Under the pieces are notes generated by a model, which searched no databases, was not told the origin of the DNA, and worked only from the letters and a program-made list of their open reading frames with translations. This document shows positions 18,899 to 30,546 of a DNA stretch of 64,000 nucleotides, piece after piece. Location of the stretch: the NCBI GenBank assembly GCA_947359465.1, contig OX375882.1, positions 52,760,509 through 52,824,508 of the forward strand. Reading direction: 5' to 3'. The stretch comes from Metellina segmentata (taxonomy: Eukaryota > Arthropoda > Arachnida > Araneae > Tetragnathidae). The position numbers and the translations under genes are program-made. Numbering within the stretch: position 1 is the first letter of the stretch; every line of letters starts with the position of its first letter.

Positions 18899-20340
18899 TA
18901 CTGATGTTTGTAAAAAATGCAACAAAATGAAGGAGCCATCCGAATTAAAGAAAATTTAATACACAAACGGCTTGTATTAGTACAAATAAATGAATAAATT
19001 TTCAAAGCTTAAAAACAATATTGAGTGTCCGAAATCAGTATTTGATGTAGCCACCAGGCGCTGCAACATGTGCTGCTATACGACTTGGCATGGAGTGAAA
19101 CAGATGTTGAATGTCTGCTTGTGGTAAAGAATTCCATATTGTTTGTATGCGTGCAGAAAGTTCGTCTTTTGAAGCTGTAGGACGCGGATCACGAGCGAGG
19201 CGCCGACCAACCAAATCCCATACGTGCTCAATAGGCGACATATCCGGTGTGTATAACTAGGTCAACATAATATATGTATAACTAGGCCAAGGAAGAACTT
19301 GCATGTGTTGTGCTGAAAAGAAGTCTCGAACATTCCTTCCAACATGTGGGCGTGCATTATCTTGTTGAAAGATAGCTCCAGGGATGCCTTGAAGGAAGGG
19401 AACGACTTCGGGTTCTAGCACTTAACGGACGTACCTGTTGCTATTCAGATTTCCCTCAATTCGTAGCAGCTGAGATCGTACATGATACGAAATCGCACAA
19501 CAGACCATAACTCCGGGTGTTCGGCCACTATGACGTTCGATAACGCACTCTGGAAGGCAGCATTCACCGGCATAGCGTCTAACACGAATCCGGCCATCAA
19601 GGTTCCACAAATTATAGCGGGATTCGTCAGAAAAGACAACTTGTAGCCAATCAGACCGCCAGGCGTAGTTTGTACACTATGAGCCAAGCAGCCGTCGAAG
19701 GTTTGGCGTGAGGGGGGTCCTGTATAAAGAAATCCTTGCACGCAGTCCACGGTGCAGCAGACGTCGGCGAATTGGCGAAGCCGACATTAGTACACCTGTA
19801 TCAGTAGACCAAAGTGTTGCCAACTGCCTGGAGGAATCTGTACGGTCATTCACCGCCATGTGGACCAGGTGTCTATCATCGCGCGCTGACGTCACCTTCC
19901 GCCGTCCAATCCCAGTTTTTCGAGTTTTCCTGTGATCGTTGGTCCACTGCTTCCAAACTAGCATCACTGTGGAACTGTCCCGCTGCACACGAGCTGCTAT
20001 TGCGCGATAGGAAAATCCTCCTTCTCGAAGGCCGATAATTATCCCCCGTTCAAACACCGTAACTTGTTGAAATTTCACCCTATTTCGTCGTGAAGTCATA
20101 CTTAGGTCTCACTAAACGTTCGCCACTAAAAAAGAACCATGCACTATTTTCAACGTCTCGCTACAGCCCTCTATTTATACTCTTTTAACATCAGTTCAGA
20201 GGGCGCTGCTCACTCCACGCATGCCTGGTGGCTCTGAAACTGTATTACTTTGCATAACTTCCTATAATTGACATTTGTTGTAAATTTCATTTCATTCGGT
20301 TGCTTCCTTTATGGTGTAGCATTTTTTACAAACAGCAGTG
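18899..20340 (-). mobile_element. Tc1-type transposon
   Basis: Inverted ends: left TACTGATGTTTGTAAAAAAT and right (minus strand) CACTGCTGTTTGTAAAAAAT, continuing into AAGGAGCCATCCGAAT / AAGGAAGCAACCGAAT. TA lies at 18897-18898 and 20341-20342, the Tc1/mariner target duplication. Total 1442 bp with one degraded transposase. Confidence 0.85.
19035..20099 (-). pseudogene. Tc1-like transposase, broken
   Basis: Starts at ATG 20097-20099 (MTSRRNRVKFQQVTVFERGI). Two helix-turn-helix regions follow (GGFSYRAIAARVQRDSSTV, then RQLATLWSTDTGVLMSASPI). The DDE core is split over frames: VVFSDESRYNLW (Asp), FQQDNARPHVG (Asp) and DMSPIEHVWDLVGRRL (Glu), with the spacing of the DD34E type. There is a frameshift near 19760-19770, a stop near 19425, and a short duplication of GTATAACTAGG near 19250-19285 in the segment before the Glu. 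It ends near 19035 with HVAAPGGYIKY. Confidence 0.85.
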
Positions 20341-20342
20341 TA

Positions 20343-21145
20343 TGTAGATGAAAAACTTTAAAAATTTAACATAATTATTTTTATGTTTATTAAACACTTT
20401 TGACGCTTACGACAAGACTGCCAGTTAGTTCAGAACTGGTACATCTTCGCATTCTACGATGGAACGAATATGTTTGTGCGGTAAGTTTATTACTGCCATG
20501 AGTCATACACGCTTCGCAAATAAAGAACGAACCCCGACGTTTTACGACCATTTAGGCCATACACAGGTGGAGTGATACAATAGAAAATTAGGTAGCTAAT
20601 GTCAACTTTCAAAAAATTTATAAATTTGGCATTAGATATATATATATATATATGTACTTTATTTCTTAATATATTTTATTGTCTGTACACTCATTTCTTA
20701 CATAAAACTAGGAAAGCTACCCCTTCCGAAAATGGGATGTGTATTTTAACACTCGATTACTGTTCACAAAAAATTTAACGTCGTATATGCGAGATTCATG
20801 ACATTAAAACCATGATATATCAATTTTTACACTATTTTAGGGGAAAAGGGTTTTCTTTTACTAGAGGTCTGCATTGTTGTGCCTTTTATTAACAAAAATT
20901 TGGAAACAAAAATGAAAAATAACTACATTAATACTGTCCTTGTATCTCTGAGATACATGGCGCGGTATTGTTCAAAAGAACATTGTTTTTAGCAAAGAGG
21001 AAAAACTAGTGGTGGCTACATTATCTAAAAACCTTAATAATTAGAATAAATCCACAAAAATACAACTACATTAATTTATTTATTAACACTTGAATAGAAT
21101 TTTCTTCATATTTTTTTAAAAGCGTTTTTCGAAAAATAATTAAAA
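20343..21145. other. no gene seen
   Basis: AT-rich with a short TA microsatellite (about 20637-20653). Nothing recognisable. Confidence 0.6.
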
Positions 21146-22933
21146 CTAGGGGGCCCGCCCCCTGCTCGTTAAGGCTCTCCAACCCCCGGAGGATTGCATC
21201 GCAATCCTCATTGTTTCGCTGCGCGAACCTATGCTCGCTTCGCTCGCATCAATGAAGACATGTGTCCTAGCAGAAGTGATTTACAAAATATGATGTTCCA
21301 AAAAAATGTTTTTCAAATCTAAAATTGCTGTATCACAGAAAACATATATACAGTACCTCTAAAATCAAAATTCAAATGAAAACTTTGAGCAAATTTGGAC
21401 TCGAAATGTGAGCGCTGCTTTGGAAATTGAATACCCATCATGTTGTTTGTGTACATTTCCCCAGCACTCGAACCACCCACATTTTTTCATTGAGTTTGTT
21501 GCCGAAAGTTGTAGTGCAAGCATCTTGCCCTGAAAAGGACCGTTTTAAAATGGCCCTGAAAAGATCATCCACTTACTTTGATTTCTATTATAAACTGCAA
21601 CAGCTCAACTAAAAATTTTTTTTTTCAATAAAATTTCATCCGATAACGCTTATAAATTCAATTGATGCGCGTGTCCCTGTGGTAAACAAACAATCGTACA
21701 ATGTTGCCAAAACGCGTTAAAAAATAACGTCTTTTTTGCGTGCCACGTAAGAGAATTATATATATAGATTCTTCATGTATACGATGAAATGATGATGAGT
21801 TTTTACAAATCAACGCGTGGGTCATTTAAAAAGCCTGCGTGGGTCAGTGTCTGATACCGTGGGTCATAGTTTCGCCATCGCCGTCCTAGACCGTTAAAGA
21901 TAGAATAAAAATTTCAACGGATTTGAAATCTGCGGAAAATTTCACATTAGGTCGATACCTAAAAATATGATTTTCTTTAAATAAATAAAAAATTGTAACT
22001 GAATATCTTTTATATTTTCGCAAGAGATTGTGACGTTACGTCAACTTACGCGTTAAAAAAATAAACATATTGCATTCAATGGTATCTTACGATTTCATCA
22101 AATCATCGATTGAAAGCAAAAAAAAAAAAACACATTTTGTCTGGCCTCGTTTAGTTACTTTTTGTACAATCGTGATCGCTAAAGATAGATATTAAAAATT
22201 TTAGTGGATTTGAAATCTGAGGAAAATTTGACACCAGATAGATACCTTGCACGTTTAAATTTCTTTTGATAAATAATTTTTCAATAATCTATATATATTT
22301 TTCTCTTACGTGGCACGCAAAAATGACGTTATTTGTTACCGCGTTTTGGCAACATTGTGCGGTTGTTTGTTTACTAGGAGCCTCGCGCCTCATTCGAATC
22401 TATAGCGTTATCGGATGAAACTTTATTGAAAAAAATGAATTTTAGACGAGCTGTTGCGGTTTGTAATAGAAATCTAAGAAAGCGGAGGATCTTTTCAGGT
22501 CTATTTAAAAAACGTTCCTTTTCAAGGCTAACAATTATAGTACAACAAGACGCGTGCACTACAACTTTCGACAACAAACTCAGTCAAAAAGTGTATGGGT
22601 GGCTCGAGTACTGGGGAAAAATGTACACACAAACAACATGCTGGGTATTCAATTTCCAAAGCAGCGCTCACATTGCGCGTAAAAATTTGCTCAAAGTTTT
22701 CATTTAAATTCTGATTCCAGAGGTACTGTATATATATTTTATGTAATACAACACATTTAGATTTGAAAAATATTTTTTTGGAATATATTTTGTAATCAAT
22801 CCCTTCTGCTAGGACACGTGTCTTCATTGATGCGAGCTAAGCGAGCATAGGTTCGCGCAGCGAACCAATGAAAATTGCGAAGCAATCCTCCGGAGGTTGG
22901 CGTGAGTTAGCGAGCAGGGGGCGGGCCCCCTAG
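21146..22933. mobile_element. long-terminal-inverted-repeat element with GC-rich hairpin ends
   Basis: The first about 620 bp (from CTAGGGGGCCCGCCCCCTGC) recur inverted in the last about 640 bp (ending at 22933 with the exact complement). The first about 110 bp of each arm is a string of short perfect hairpins on a GC-rich background: GGGGGCCCGCCCCC, GGATTGCATCGCAATCC, GGTTCGCTGCGCGAACC and GCTCGCTTCGCTCGC. The rest of each arm is AT-rich and non-coding. The central 500 bp hold a diverged direct repeat (21895-21960 and 22178-22244). No transposase is seen and no clear target duplication flanks it. The superfamily is unknown to me. Confidence 0.75.
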
Positions 22934-22974
22934 TTCTTTATATTTTCTCAAGAGATTGTAACGTTACGCCGAAT

Positions 22975-23160
22975 TCCTATTTGGTTTGCGAAGCAAACCA
23001 ACACCACAGGCAACTCCGTTATGTCTGTTATCCAATTTGCGAAGAAAACCATAGTTCATAATATTCGTAATTGGGTTTGCGAAGCAAACCAAATTGGAAT
23101 TCGCAAGGAATTTATTCCAATAGGCTACGAATATCCATTTGGTTTGCGGAGCAAACCAAT
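22975..23160. repeat. cluster of GGTTTGCGAAGCAAACC hairpins
   Basis: TTGGTTTGCGAAGCAAACCAA at about 22981, GGGTTTGCGAAGCAAACC at about 23072 and GGTTTGCGGAGCAAACC at about 23141 are near-perfect hairpins with short CGAAG-type loops. CCAATAGGCTACGAATAT occurs twice (about 23108 and 23202). Same style as the hairpins inside 21146-22933, but outside its boundary. Confidence 0.7.
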
Positions 23161-24020
23161 AACACCAGCTGTTATGGTGATGGCTGCCATGATGGCTGTT
23201 ATCCAATAGGCTACGAATATGGTGAAGCCCCGGGGTTAGAGAACAGTGTTCACACCTGACCCCTCGAAAAGAACTGTCATGTGCTGCCACGCAGTGGCTA
23301 GTACTTATAAATTATATTAATGGGGAGTGATTGTGATGACATACCAAAATCACACAGTGGTTGCCAATTATGGTTGCGATTTTGTAATTAATTACGGGAT
23401 TATGATTGAGCGGATAATTCATATTACCACTGGTGCATTTTTGGACTCTTTCCATTCACACTCGTCATTTTTAAAGTGCCGTTCTTAGTCGTTTTTAGAT
23501 TTAAAGGTACAATTCAGCAATAGGTGCTGATGATTTATGCAGATTACATACGCTTTTGGTCTCTTTCCTATTGTTATTCTCACTCATCTTTTTTGACATT
23601 GATCTTTCGTTGTCGTTTTTATAGTGAAAGGTACAATTTATACTTCATTTTTATTTTTATTTGTTCTGATCAAATAGCAGTAAAAAACGTAGGTGTTAAT
23701 ATTTGTAATTTGCTCAGTTCTTGCTCGATTCTTGCAATTTATATAATTCCCTACAGCATGTCTTTAAATATGTAAACTTCAACTTTTATTTGGATTCGTT
23801 GGTAGTTGTAGTAGCAAGAGGCTCGTGTGTATACGGAAAGTTACTTAATGACCACACCGTGTATTTTTATTTCTTACAATTTATTCACCACATGAAATGA
23901 CACCGTAGATAGTATTTATTCAGTATAAAATACTAATATATATCCACACAAATCATTTATCAAATAATACAATTATGTTTAATAAATGTATCCAAAAGAA
24001 TACTCTTTTGATATGCTTTG
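23161..24020. other. no gene seen
   Basis: AT-rich, likely 3' untranslated or intergenic DNA downstream of the MCT-like gene. AATAAT/AATAAA-type signals are common here and none is decisive. Confidence 0.5.
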
Positions 24021-24157
24021 CTACCTTGATAATTTTATTCTACAGCTACATCTGTAAATACATGGTAGCAATGCGGAAATTATCCCACAAGCAATAGACA
24101 AAAAGCTACAAAAATATATTAACCATACATAAGAACCAAGACTGTCTCTGAAGAAAC
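24021..24157 (-). CDS. monocarboxylate transporter-like, last coding exon
   Basis: On the minus strand an acceptor (ATTATCTATTTCAG) precedes the exon at 24157. It opens in phase 1 and reads FFRDSLGSYVWLIYFCSFLS then IACGIISALLPCIY, with a short basic tail and a stop at 24021-24023. Preceded by the last base of the upstream exon it makes the Gly of GFFRDSLGSY, which is the conserved GxxRDxxGSY entry to transmembrane helix 11/12 in monocarboxylate transporters (MFS). The phase match with the exon ending at 28755 is exact over a 4.6-kb intron. A closely similar exon in opposite orientation is at 54489-54712. Confidence 0.8.
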
Positions 24158-25795
24158 CTGAAATAGATAATTTCAAATACAGAATAATGAAATTTTGAAA
24201 AAGTTTTTCATAAAAAAATTAATAAAGGATTGTTTTTAATAATTTAGAAGAATAAAATGCATAATATACAATTGTTGATACACCTGAGTACTGAAACCAG
24301 TTCGCAGTTGTTTCAACAATACTGGAACACCAGTTACATTTTCCCAAGAAAATGGATAGGCATAAACCTGTCAGCCTTCGAAGGAAAAGTACAAAATTAG
24401 CTCGTAATTGAAATAAAGATTTATACTCATAAGCCCCCAATACGTTTTCGTGACATAAACTTGTGAAATAGTTTTAGGCTTAGTCAACTTAAATGGTTGT
24501 TAGTAGGTTGTTGTTGCACATCCCCTAATGGTTAGCAGAGCTAGACCAGGTCCATGACATTATACACCCTAAAGAAACCCCATACTAACAAAGGATCGGT
24601 AGCAAGATCCTGCCTGGAGAGCCCCAGGCACGGAAGAATATGTTCTGGGGAAGCCTGTTCTGTAAGGGGCTCATGTAAAAAGTGTATTGTTTGCAATGAA
24701 TTCCCCAGAGGGATACGAATTGAAAGACAGACTCTTGAATCAGAGGAGCAAGAAATGTCATTGTAGAAGTCGGGAGTATCTTACAGGCGATTTGAGAGGA
24801 AATTTATACTGGAAGGTAAAAGGGGATGGCAAGATATAGGACCTATTGGACTGAAGAGACGAAAGACTGAGAGGAAAGTGGGGTGTTATATATAGAGAGA
24901 TATGCGACATCATTATTCGGCAACAACGAGAACTATTGCGTCTGCCAAACGATGCAAGAAGCTCAGACCAATTAAAATGTTTCTACCACATACTTTATTT
25001 TACCTTTTTATACCTTATATTAATTTTCTACGCAAGATGCTTCCCACTGTACCGTCATGTAAGAATTAGACGGACAGCTGGTTTAAAATTTAACTATTTT
25101 TTAGATAATAAAAATATTTACAAGTAAGTTAAAAGTTAGGACTCAGCCATCGAGAATCGAAAACCTGCCTGGAGCGAAAGCAACAATTGTTCTCCACAAA
25201 ACAGAGACATCTGTCTCTCGTCGAATTCAGAATCAGTCTCCTTCTCAAATCCCCGTTCTCTTGGGTCAGCAGAACCGCAGCTGAGAACGAAAGGGGGGTG
25301 AATTCCGAGCCCTGGCAAGATATGTTAATGTCCTCTACAGAACTGAAGACACCCCCCCACACAGATGTAAAAACCGTCTGTAATGCCGACTCTAGTTCCC
25401 AAAAGCTAATCTCCATTCCAGACATCGGATTAGGGAACCGACGGAACTCCAGCTGTGTCGATTGAAAAATCGTTCCTGAAAACGCACAGAACGGTTTATC
25501 GCATCTCTGAACTCAATTGCCAGACACAAGGGGAAGAAAAAAGGGGTGGATCAACGGAACGCAAAGCCGCTGATGAAAAAAACTCTCTTTCGGAATTTTG
25601 TCAAAAACACACGCGCAAACTTTGAAGTTGATGTTGTCACCGTCTCGATGTTGATGCACATTCCAGCGTCCACGAGTTAGATAAAAAGGGTCGGCTAGTA
25701 TCATATGGTACACCACCCATAAAGTCTTTAAGTTTTGCGAACAAATTTAAAGTCACTGGGGACCAAGTCCGTGTCATAGGGGTCAAGAATTTCCC

Positions 25796-26390
25796 AATGA
25801 AACTTGTTGATCAACTGTTGCGCTATTGCTTCCTCGAAAAAGGATGGGACGATTATACCACGGGATGCCTTCGCCATGAAATCCTACTAAAAGTGAACAG
25901 CAGACATTTCATGTTTCCACAGCGATAAGTCAAACGACCCGCAGTCATTTCCTACAGCAAATTACTAAGTTCCTTGTGGCATTCTGGTCCAAATAATGGG
26001 ATAAATATACCACAATAGTTTCCCTTCTCCACAAAATACTACCAAACATGAGCAGCAGATCACTCGCTCATTGAAGATTGCAAAGCAGTTGATTGAACAG
26101 TAATAACTTTATAGTTAAACGAGTCACTTCTTTTAGCAAGTTAGGAGGTTCGATTTTGTATCCTGTCAAGAAGTGTTGAAGTCAAGATTTGTATCCTGTC
26201 AAGTGCCGAGGATACCACGGGATGACCTCTCCATTATATCCTACCAAATGTGAGCAACAGACCGCTCACAAAAGGTAGAAAAAAGCTTGATACGAGAACA
26301 GTTCACCGTAACAGTTATACAAAGGTCGTTATCCCTTCCAAGCCCTGACTAAATTCCTCCACGTTAGACATCCTTCTGGTTGTCTGGGCC
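25796..26390. repeat. three diverged copies of a roughly 200-bp repeat
   Basis: Shared words recur in order: TTATACCACGGGATG / AATATACCACAATAG / GGATACCACGGGATG, then ATCCTACTAAAAGTGA / ATACTACCAAACATGA / ATCCTACCAAATGTGA, then ACAGCAGAC / GCAGCAGATC / GCAACAGACC. Within it GATTTGTATCCTGTCAAG also occurs twice in close tandem (about 26152-26200). Confidence 0.5.
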
Positions 26391-26435
26391 TGGAGAGTAG
26401 GAGACACCCTTAAAATGGGTCACCAATGTTCAGCT

Positions 26436-27029
26436 GCGGGTAAAAAGGCTAATAGGTTATTGGGGTATATTAAAAAGACTGTAACTCCAAGGGATAAGAA
26501 TATAATCTTGCCGTTATATAAGGGTTTAGTAAGACCACATCTAGAATATGCTGTACAATTCTGGGCTCCATATATGAGAAAGGACATATAATAAATTGAA
26601 AGGGTTCAGCACAGAGCTACAAAAATAATAAAGGGGCTAGCAAATTTCGACTATAATGAACGTTTAAGTAAGCTAAACATATATACACTGGAAAGAAGAA
26701 GAAGGAGGGGGGATTTGATTCAGCTTTTCAAGTTTGTAAAACAAGGGGACACAGAGGGCTTAAATTTCAATAGGGATAACAGAACAAGGGGTCATGGGTA
26801 TAAATTGAATAAGACACATTTTAATCGGGATTTAAGGAAAAACTACTATTTTAATAGGGTAATAGACAGTTGAAATGCGTTGCCAGAAAATATAGTTAAT
26901 TCAAAGGGAGTGTACGAATTTAAGATACAATTGGATAGTCAGTGGGAATTGGGGAATTCATAAACAAAGGACCAGCCTTGTTGGGCTCGAGCCTGTAGCT
27001 GGTCGTCAATATTTGTATTTGTATTTGTA
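26436..27029 (+). pseudogene. non-LTR retrotransposon (CR1/Jockey-type) 3' fragment
   Basis: Plus-strand reading AGKKANRLLGYIKKTVTPRD, LPLYKGLVRPHLEYAVQFWA, IERVQHRATKIIKGL, YTLERRRRRGDLIQLFK, FNRVIDS and NALPENIVNS is the standard C-terminal end of LINE reverse transcriptases of the CR1/Jockey kind. It has tandem stops after RKDI and one after IDS. It ends in a simple tail of (ATTTGT) units (27011-27029), typical of 3' ends of this group. The 5' end is truncated, as is normal after incomplete reverse transcription. It lies antisense within the MCT-like gene intron. Confidence 0.8.
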
Positions 27030-28754
27030 CAAGGGTTGCATAAAACGTATAGGCCAACTATAGGACACCCTACATGGCCATAGCCACGAGATTGAAGCGA
27101 CGCATTAACCAAGACTTTGAAGATCACATTCCCTCCTATGACAATGACTGTGCACCCTTTTGGCTCACTTTGCAACAGCTTGCTCGTGTGTGCGTACCCC
27201 CTCCACCCTTATATTACTTTTCATTAATTCATAATAAAACTACACTAAATCTTTAAACTGGGTAATCCTTTTATTAGATAGGTACAATGATACTCCAGGT
27301 GTGATAACAATGAATGCAATAGGCATTTAGAAAAAACCCGATTTTGTACTACATATTTTGAGGATATCTTACAATTTTTTATATCAAGTTTGATTTTAAT
27401 AGTCCAAGACCAAAATCTGTAGAAGCATTCCGTTTTATGACGGGTCACGACTCTAAATATATACATTGTATAAAAATTGGATATCGACTTCTGATAGCTC
27501 TGCGATTAAATGAAAATGGATGTGGCCCATTTTGATGGCTGTACTGCATTAATTCTTACTTTTCTATCCAAAATATATGAGACAAGACATCGAATAAATT
27601 TAAAGATTTATATTTTTCAGTTTCCAATTTTATTGTTTAATTTTGTTCTTTTTTCATTTGTTGAATACACACTGCCATTGGAAAAAAAAACTATGGCAAA
27701 ACATCTATTGCGTTTGCCGAACGTTAAATTGAATCTGAGTAACTGGGCCGTTTTAGAGTTATAAAATCTTCGGTATTTACAAAATCGGAAAATTAACTCC
27801 CTACTTTTTAACTGTTGATTTTTGTGGTTCTCCTTTTTCCTTAGCCTGACAGAGCCGCACTGAGCTTGCATTATTCTGTGTAATGTAACGCGCATTTAAT
27901 GCGAGCTCTGTACATCTAAAAGCAATAATAAAAGAAAAGTGTGAAAATATACTAGTTACAGTTACCTCCGTTCTTAAATAAGTGCTTACAGTATTATGGT
28001 TACATATTGAGGCGAACTAGTTATAAACACATGTATAAGAGCTTACATGAGAATAACCTCAAACAATTTCTAATGTAACCAATTTACAATTTGGCAAATT
28101 CATTTCTAACCTGTAAACGAATAACGAATTTGAAACAAAGTAACTACAAAAGGTTACTTTTATTTAACCAATGACTTTAATTGACTCTTAAAAGAAACGG
28201 AACTTAAGACCTTAAAAGTTATAAAACTGGCATTTACGATTCGGTAACAGTAGAGCTCATTAATATTCAACAAGGGAATTCAAACACCTGGATTTGGCGC
28301 AGCTCGGACAGCTTGAGACCTCGCACGATACAATTCCAGATCAAATCAAATACCTGTTTTAAAATTTTTCAAACTTTCACCTCTTAGGCCACGTTTAAAG
28401 GAGAAGTATCAACGCGCATATGGCGAGGCTAGCGAGGACCAGGCGCTAAAGTATGTTTATTTATTCCTCTTATTCAAGTATCTATCTTTGCGACCTTGGA
28501 GAGCGGAATCCTGATAGCGTCGCCAAACGCTCGTTTTACGCGTCTCATGTGAACGGGACCTTATCATTCTGTTATAATCTAATAAATAAAAAGTAAAACT
28601 AGGAGGGGAATCATCACAAGACTTTGCGGATAGATAATTCCCTTGTCAAAATGAGGAATCAACAAAAATTATTTTGCCTCGTCGTTTGTTATGTCTTTTA
28701 ACAGTTGTAGAGATAATTTTTTCGAAAGAATTAAAAAAATTCCTGTTTACTTAC

Positions 28755-29882
28755 CAATAACAAGTGGAATTGTCAATGAAAGAGGCACTGAATAAAACGT
28801 TCTGGATGCCATAGCCATTATCTTCCTTTGACCTTCGAAAAACTCTGTGATTATTCCAGGCTGAATTATTAGTTGACATCCTGTCGTGGTACCCGAAAAA
28901 AAAGTTAAAATCATGATTGTCAAGTAATGATTCGAGAACGTTATTGCTGAAAACGTGATGCCAAATCCAAAAAAACAGAGCGCAGAGAAATTTGAGATTT
29001 TGATATATCCTTTATCAGTCACCCAGCCTAGTCCAATGTGAGAAAAGAAATCTCCCACAGTGAAGGATATCAATACGTATATTAATTGGGTTCCATCTAT
29101 TCCAATATCCTTTGCATAATCGGTGATAATAATAAGTAAGATGTTAAGATTATAAAGGAACAAACTTTGCGTTAATGCTATTAGTTGGAACATTGGATCC
29201 AAAAATATATTAAAAGCTTTCCATATACTTGTATTTTTGTTAGAATTTGCCGGAGGTAATTGGAAAGGTTCTTTATTGTTTCTCTCAAATGATGCATCTG
29301 AAATTTCAGTTACTGAACTTTTCTCATTGATTGCCACCTCGGAGTTGCTTACATGAGAGTATTTGACATCGCTGCTTGATTTTGTACATTTTCTTTCAAC
29401 AGATATTTTCTGTTCGGTTCGAGTTACTAAACCTTGCGTTACTTCACGTCCTGTTAGTGGCAAGGGTATATACTCTAACTTGGATTTCGAAGATGTAGGT
29501 GCATTACTTCTTTCCATTAAATTTTCTTTCAATTTGCTAACATTTTCATGGATAATAGAGTCTTTATACGCATTTTCTGGAACACATTTAACGAAAAGAA
29601 CGTCTTCCTCTGGTATATATTTGTTTTCTGAGTCCACTTGAATTGGTCTCTTTCTGAGCAATAGCATACCCGCAGGAATCGCATTGAGGGTTGTAGCAGA
29701 AAATATCAAAAATGCTCCGGATAAGCCATAGTTTAATAACAGAGCCTCAAATATTGGTGGGAAGATCACGCCTGCAATTGAAACTCCCGTGAAAGCTATT
29801 CCGATGGCTCGTGCTAAATTGTCTTTAAAATGTCTTGATAAAAACTCTCCTTGAGGATGGCGCGCCATTCCAGTACCGATTC
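28755..29882 (-). CDS. monocarboxylate transporter-like, main exon (MFS)
   Basis: An uninterrupted 1128-bp exon with an acceptor (TATATTTTCAG) at 29883-29885 and a donor (GTAAGT) at 28749-28754. It starts in phase 1, giving GIGTGMARHPQGEF after joining to 31597-31740, the glycine-rich helix 4 region of MCTs. FLSRHFKDNLARAIGIAFTG then VIFPPIFEALL cover helices 5-6. Residues about 90-215 form a long hydrophilic loop rich in Ser, Lys and Glu, the large central cytoplasmic loop of MCTs. Then MFQLIALTQSLFLYNLNILL, LIYVLISFTVGDF, SALCFFGFGITFSAITFS and CQLIIQPGIITEFF supply helices 7-10, ending PLSLTIPLVIG. It would move a monocarboxylate or related small metabolite across a membrane. The substrate cannot be told. 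It is probably a real host gene: intact, spliced, no stops. Confidence 0.85.
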
Positions 29883-30221
29883 CTGAAAATATATGAGCAA
29901 TATGATTAATATGCTTTTGATTGCAGTTTTTTCTCCTTACAATATTTTTGTTTACCGAATTTTATTCTATTAAGTGACTGAGTTCTTATAAATGGTAATA
30001 CATGAAACGTAGGCTTGCTTTGAAATTAAATACTGCTTTCAAGCCCTAAAGTTTAAAATTGGTAATTCTTATGTTCAAAGTCCTAGCTAATATTATCGTG
30101 GAAACAATACCTATAAACATCTGTATCTTATGACTTTATTATACTATAGAGAATAAACACGGCCTATTTTTTAGATAAAAGCAAAATCTTTCTGATGATT
30201 TGTGGTAGGTAGGTATTTTAA

Positions 30222-30262
30222 TTAACGTCGTACTATTGACGACGGTCCGTGGTCAAAATTTT
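30222..30262 (-). repeat. fragment of a tRNA-derived SINE tail
   Basis: TTAACGTCGTACTATTGACG and ACGGTCCGTGGTCAAAAT match the 3' region of the SINE at 63322-63649. Confidence 0.55.
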
Positions 30263-30456
30263 TAACATTTTCTTATATGTGGAGATAGTTGGGTTGAAAA
30301 TGCCACTTTTTGTGTATTTCGACATGGAAAGACCCTATAAAACACAGGGTGTCGGTTGCTGTTTTCAGGGGTCGCTTCAACATCGAACAATTCATGACGT
30401 TTTTGGCTTTCCAAATTCACCCTACTTTTAGCAGAATAATAAAAGAAATTTATAAA

Positions 30457-30546
30457 ATGAAGAAAGTTCTTTTAATTATTACCCTTTTATTTATTTGCTA
30501 TGCTACTGGCTACCTCACTAGAAATTTTTATTTTCGTAAACGGTGA
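30457..30546 (+). other. small open frame, hydrophobic 29-residue peptide
   Basis: ATG at 30457 reads MKKVLLIITLLFICYATGY then a basic end and TGA at 30544-30546. One hydrophobic helix followed by Arg/Lys. It lies antisense in an intron, with no splice or promoter support, so it may be chance. Confidence 0.2.

Larger units (their letters stand above)
24158..28754 (-). other. intron of the MCT-like gene, filled with repeats
   Basis: Bounded by a donor (GTAAGT, minus strand, at 28749-28754) and an acceptor at 24158-24160. It contains a LINE fragment (26436-27029), three diverged copies of a repeat (about 25796-26390), and otherwise no recognisable gene. 24480-25130 and 27030-28750 show nothing convincing. 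Confidence 0.7.

Noticed and set aside
20637..20653. TA microsatellite
   Set aside because: Simple sequence of ordinary length; nothing special beyond a note.
21427..21612. Short open frames inside the hairpin-ended element and their mirror at 22374-22827
   Set aside because: Short, overlapping on both strands, and not maintained between the two arms.
24554..24766. 70-residue open frame with several cysteines
   Set aside because: No conserved motif, no splice context, lies antisense in the MCT intron; treated as chance.
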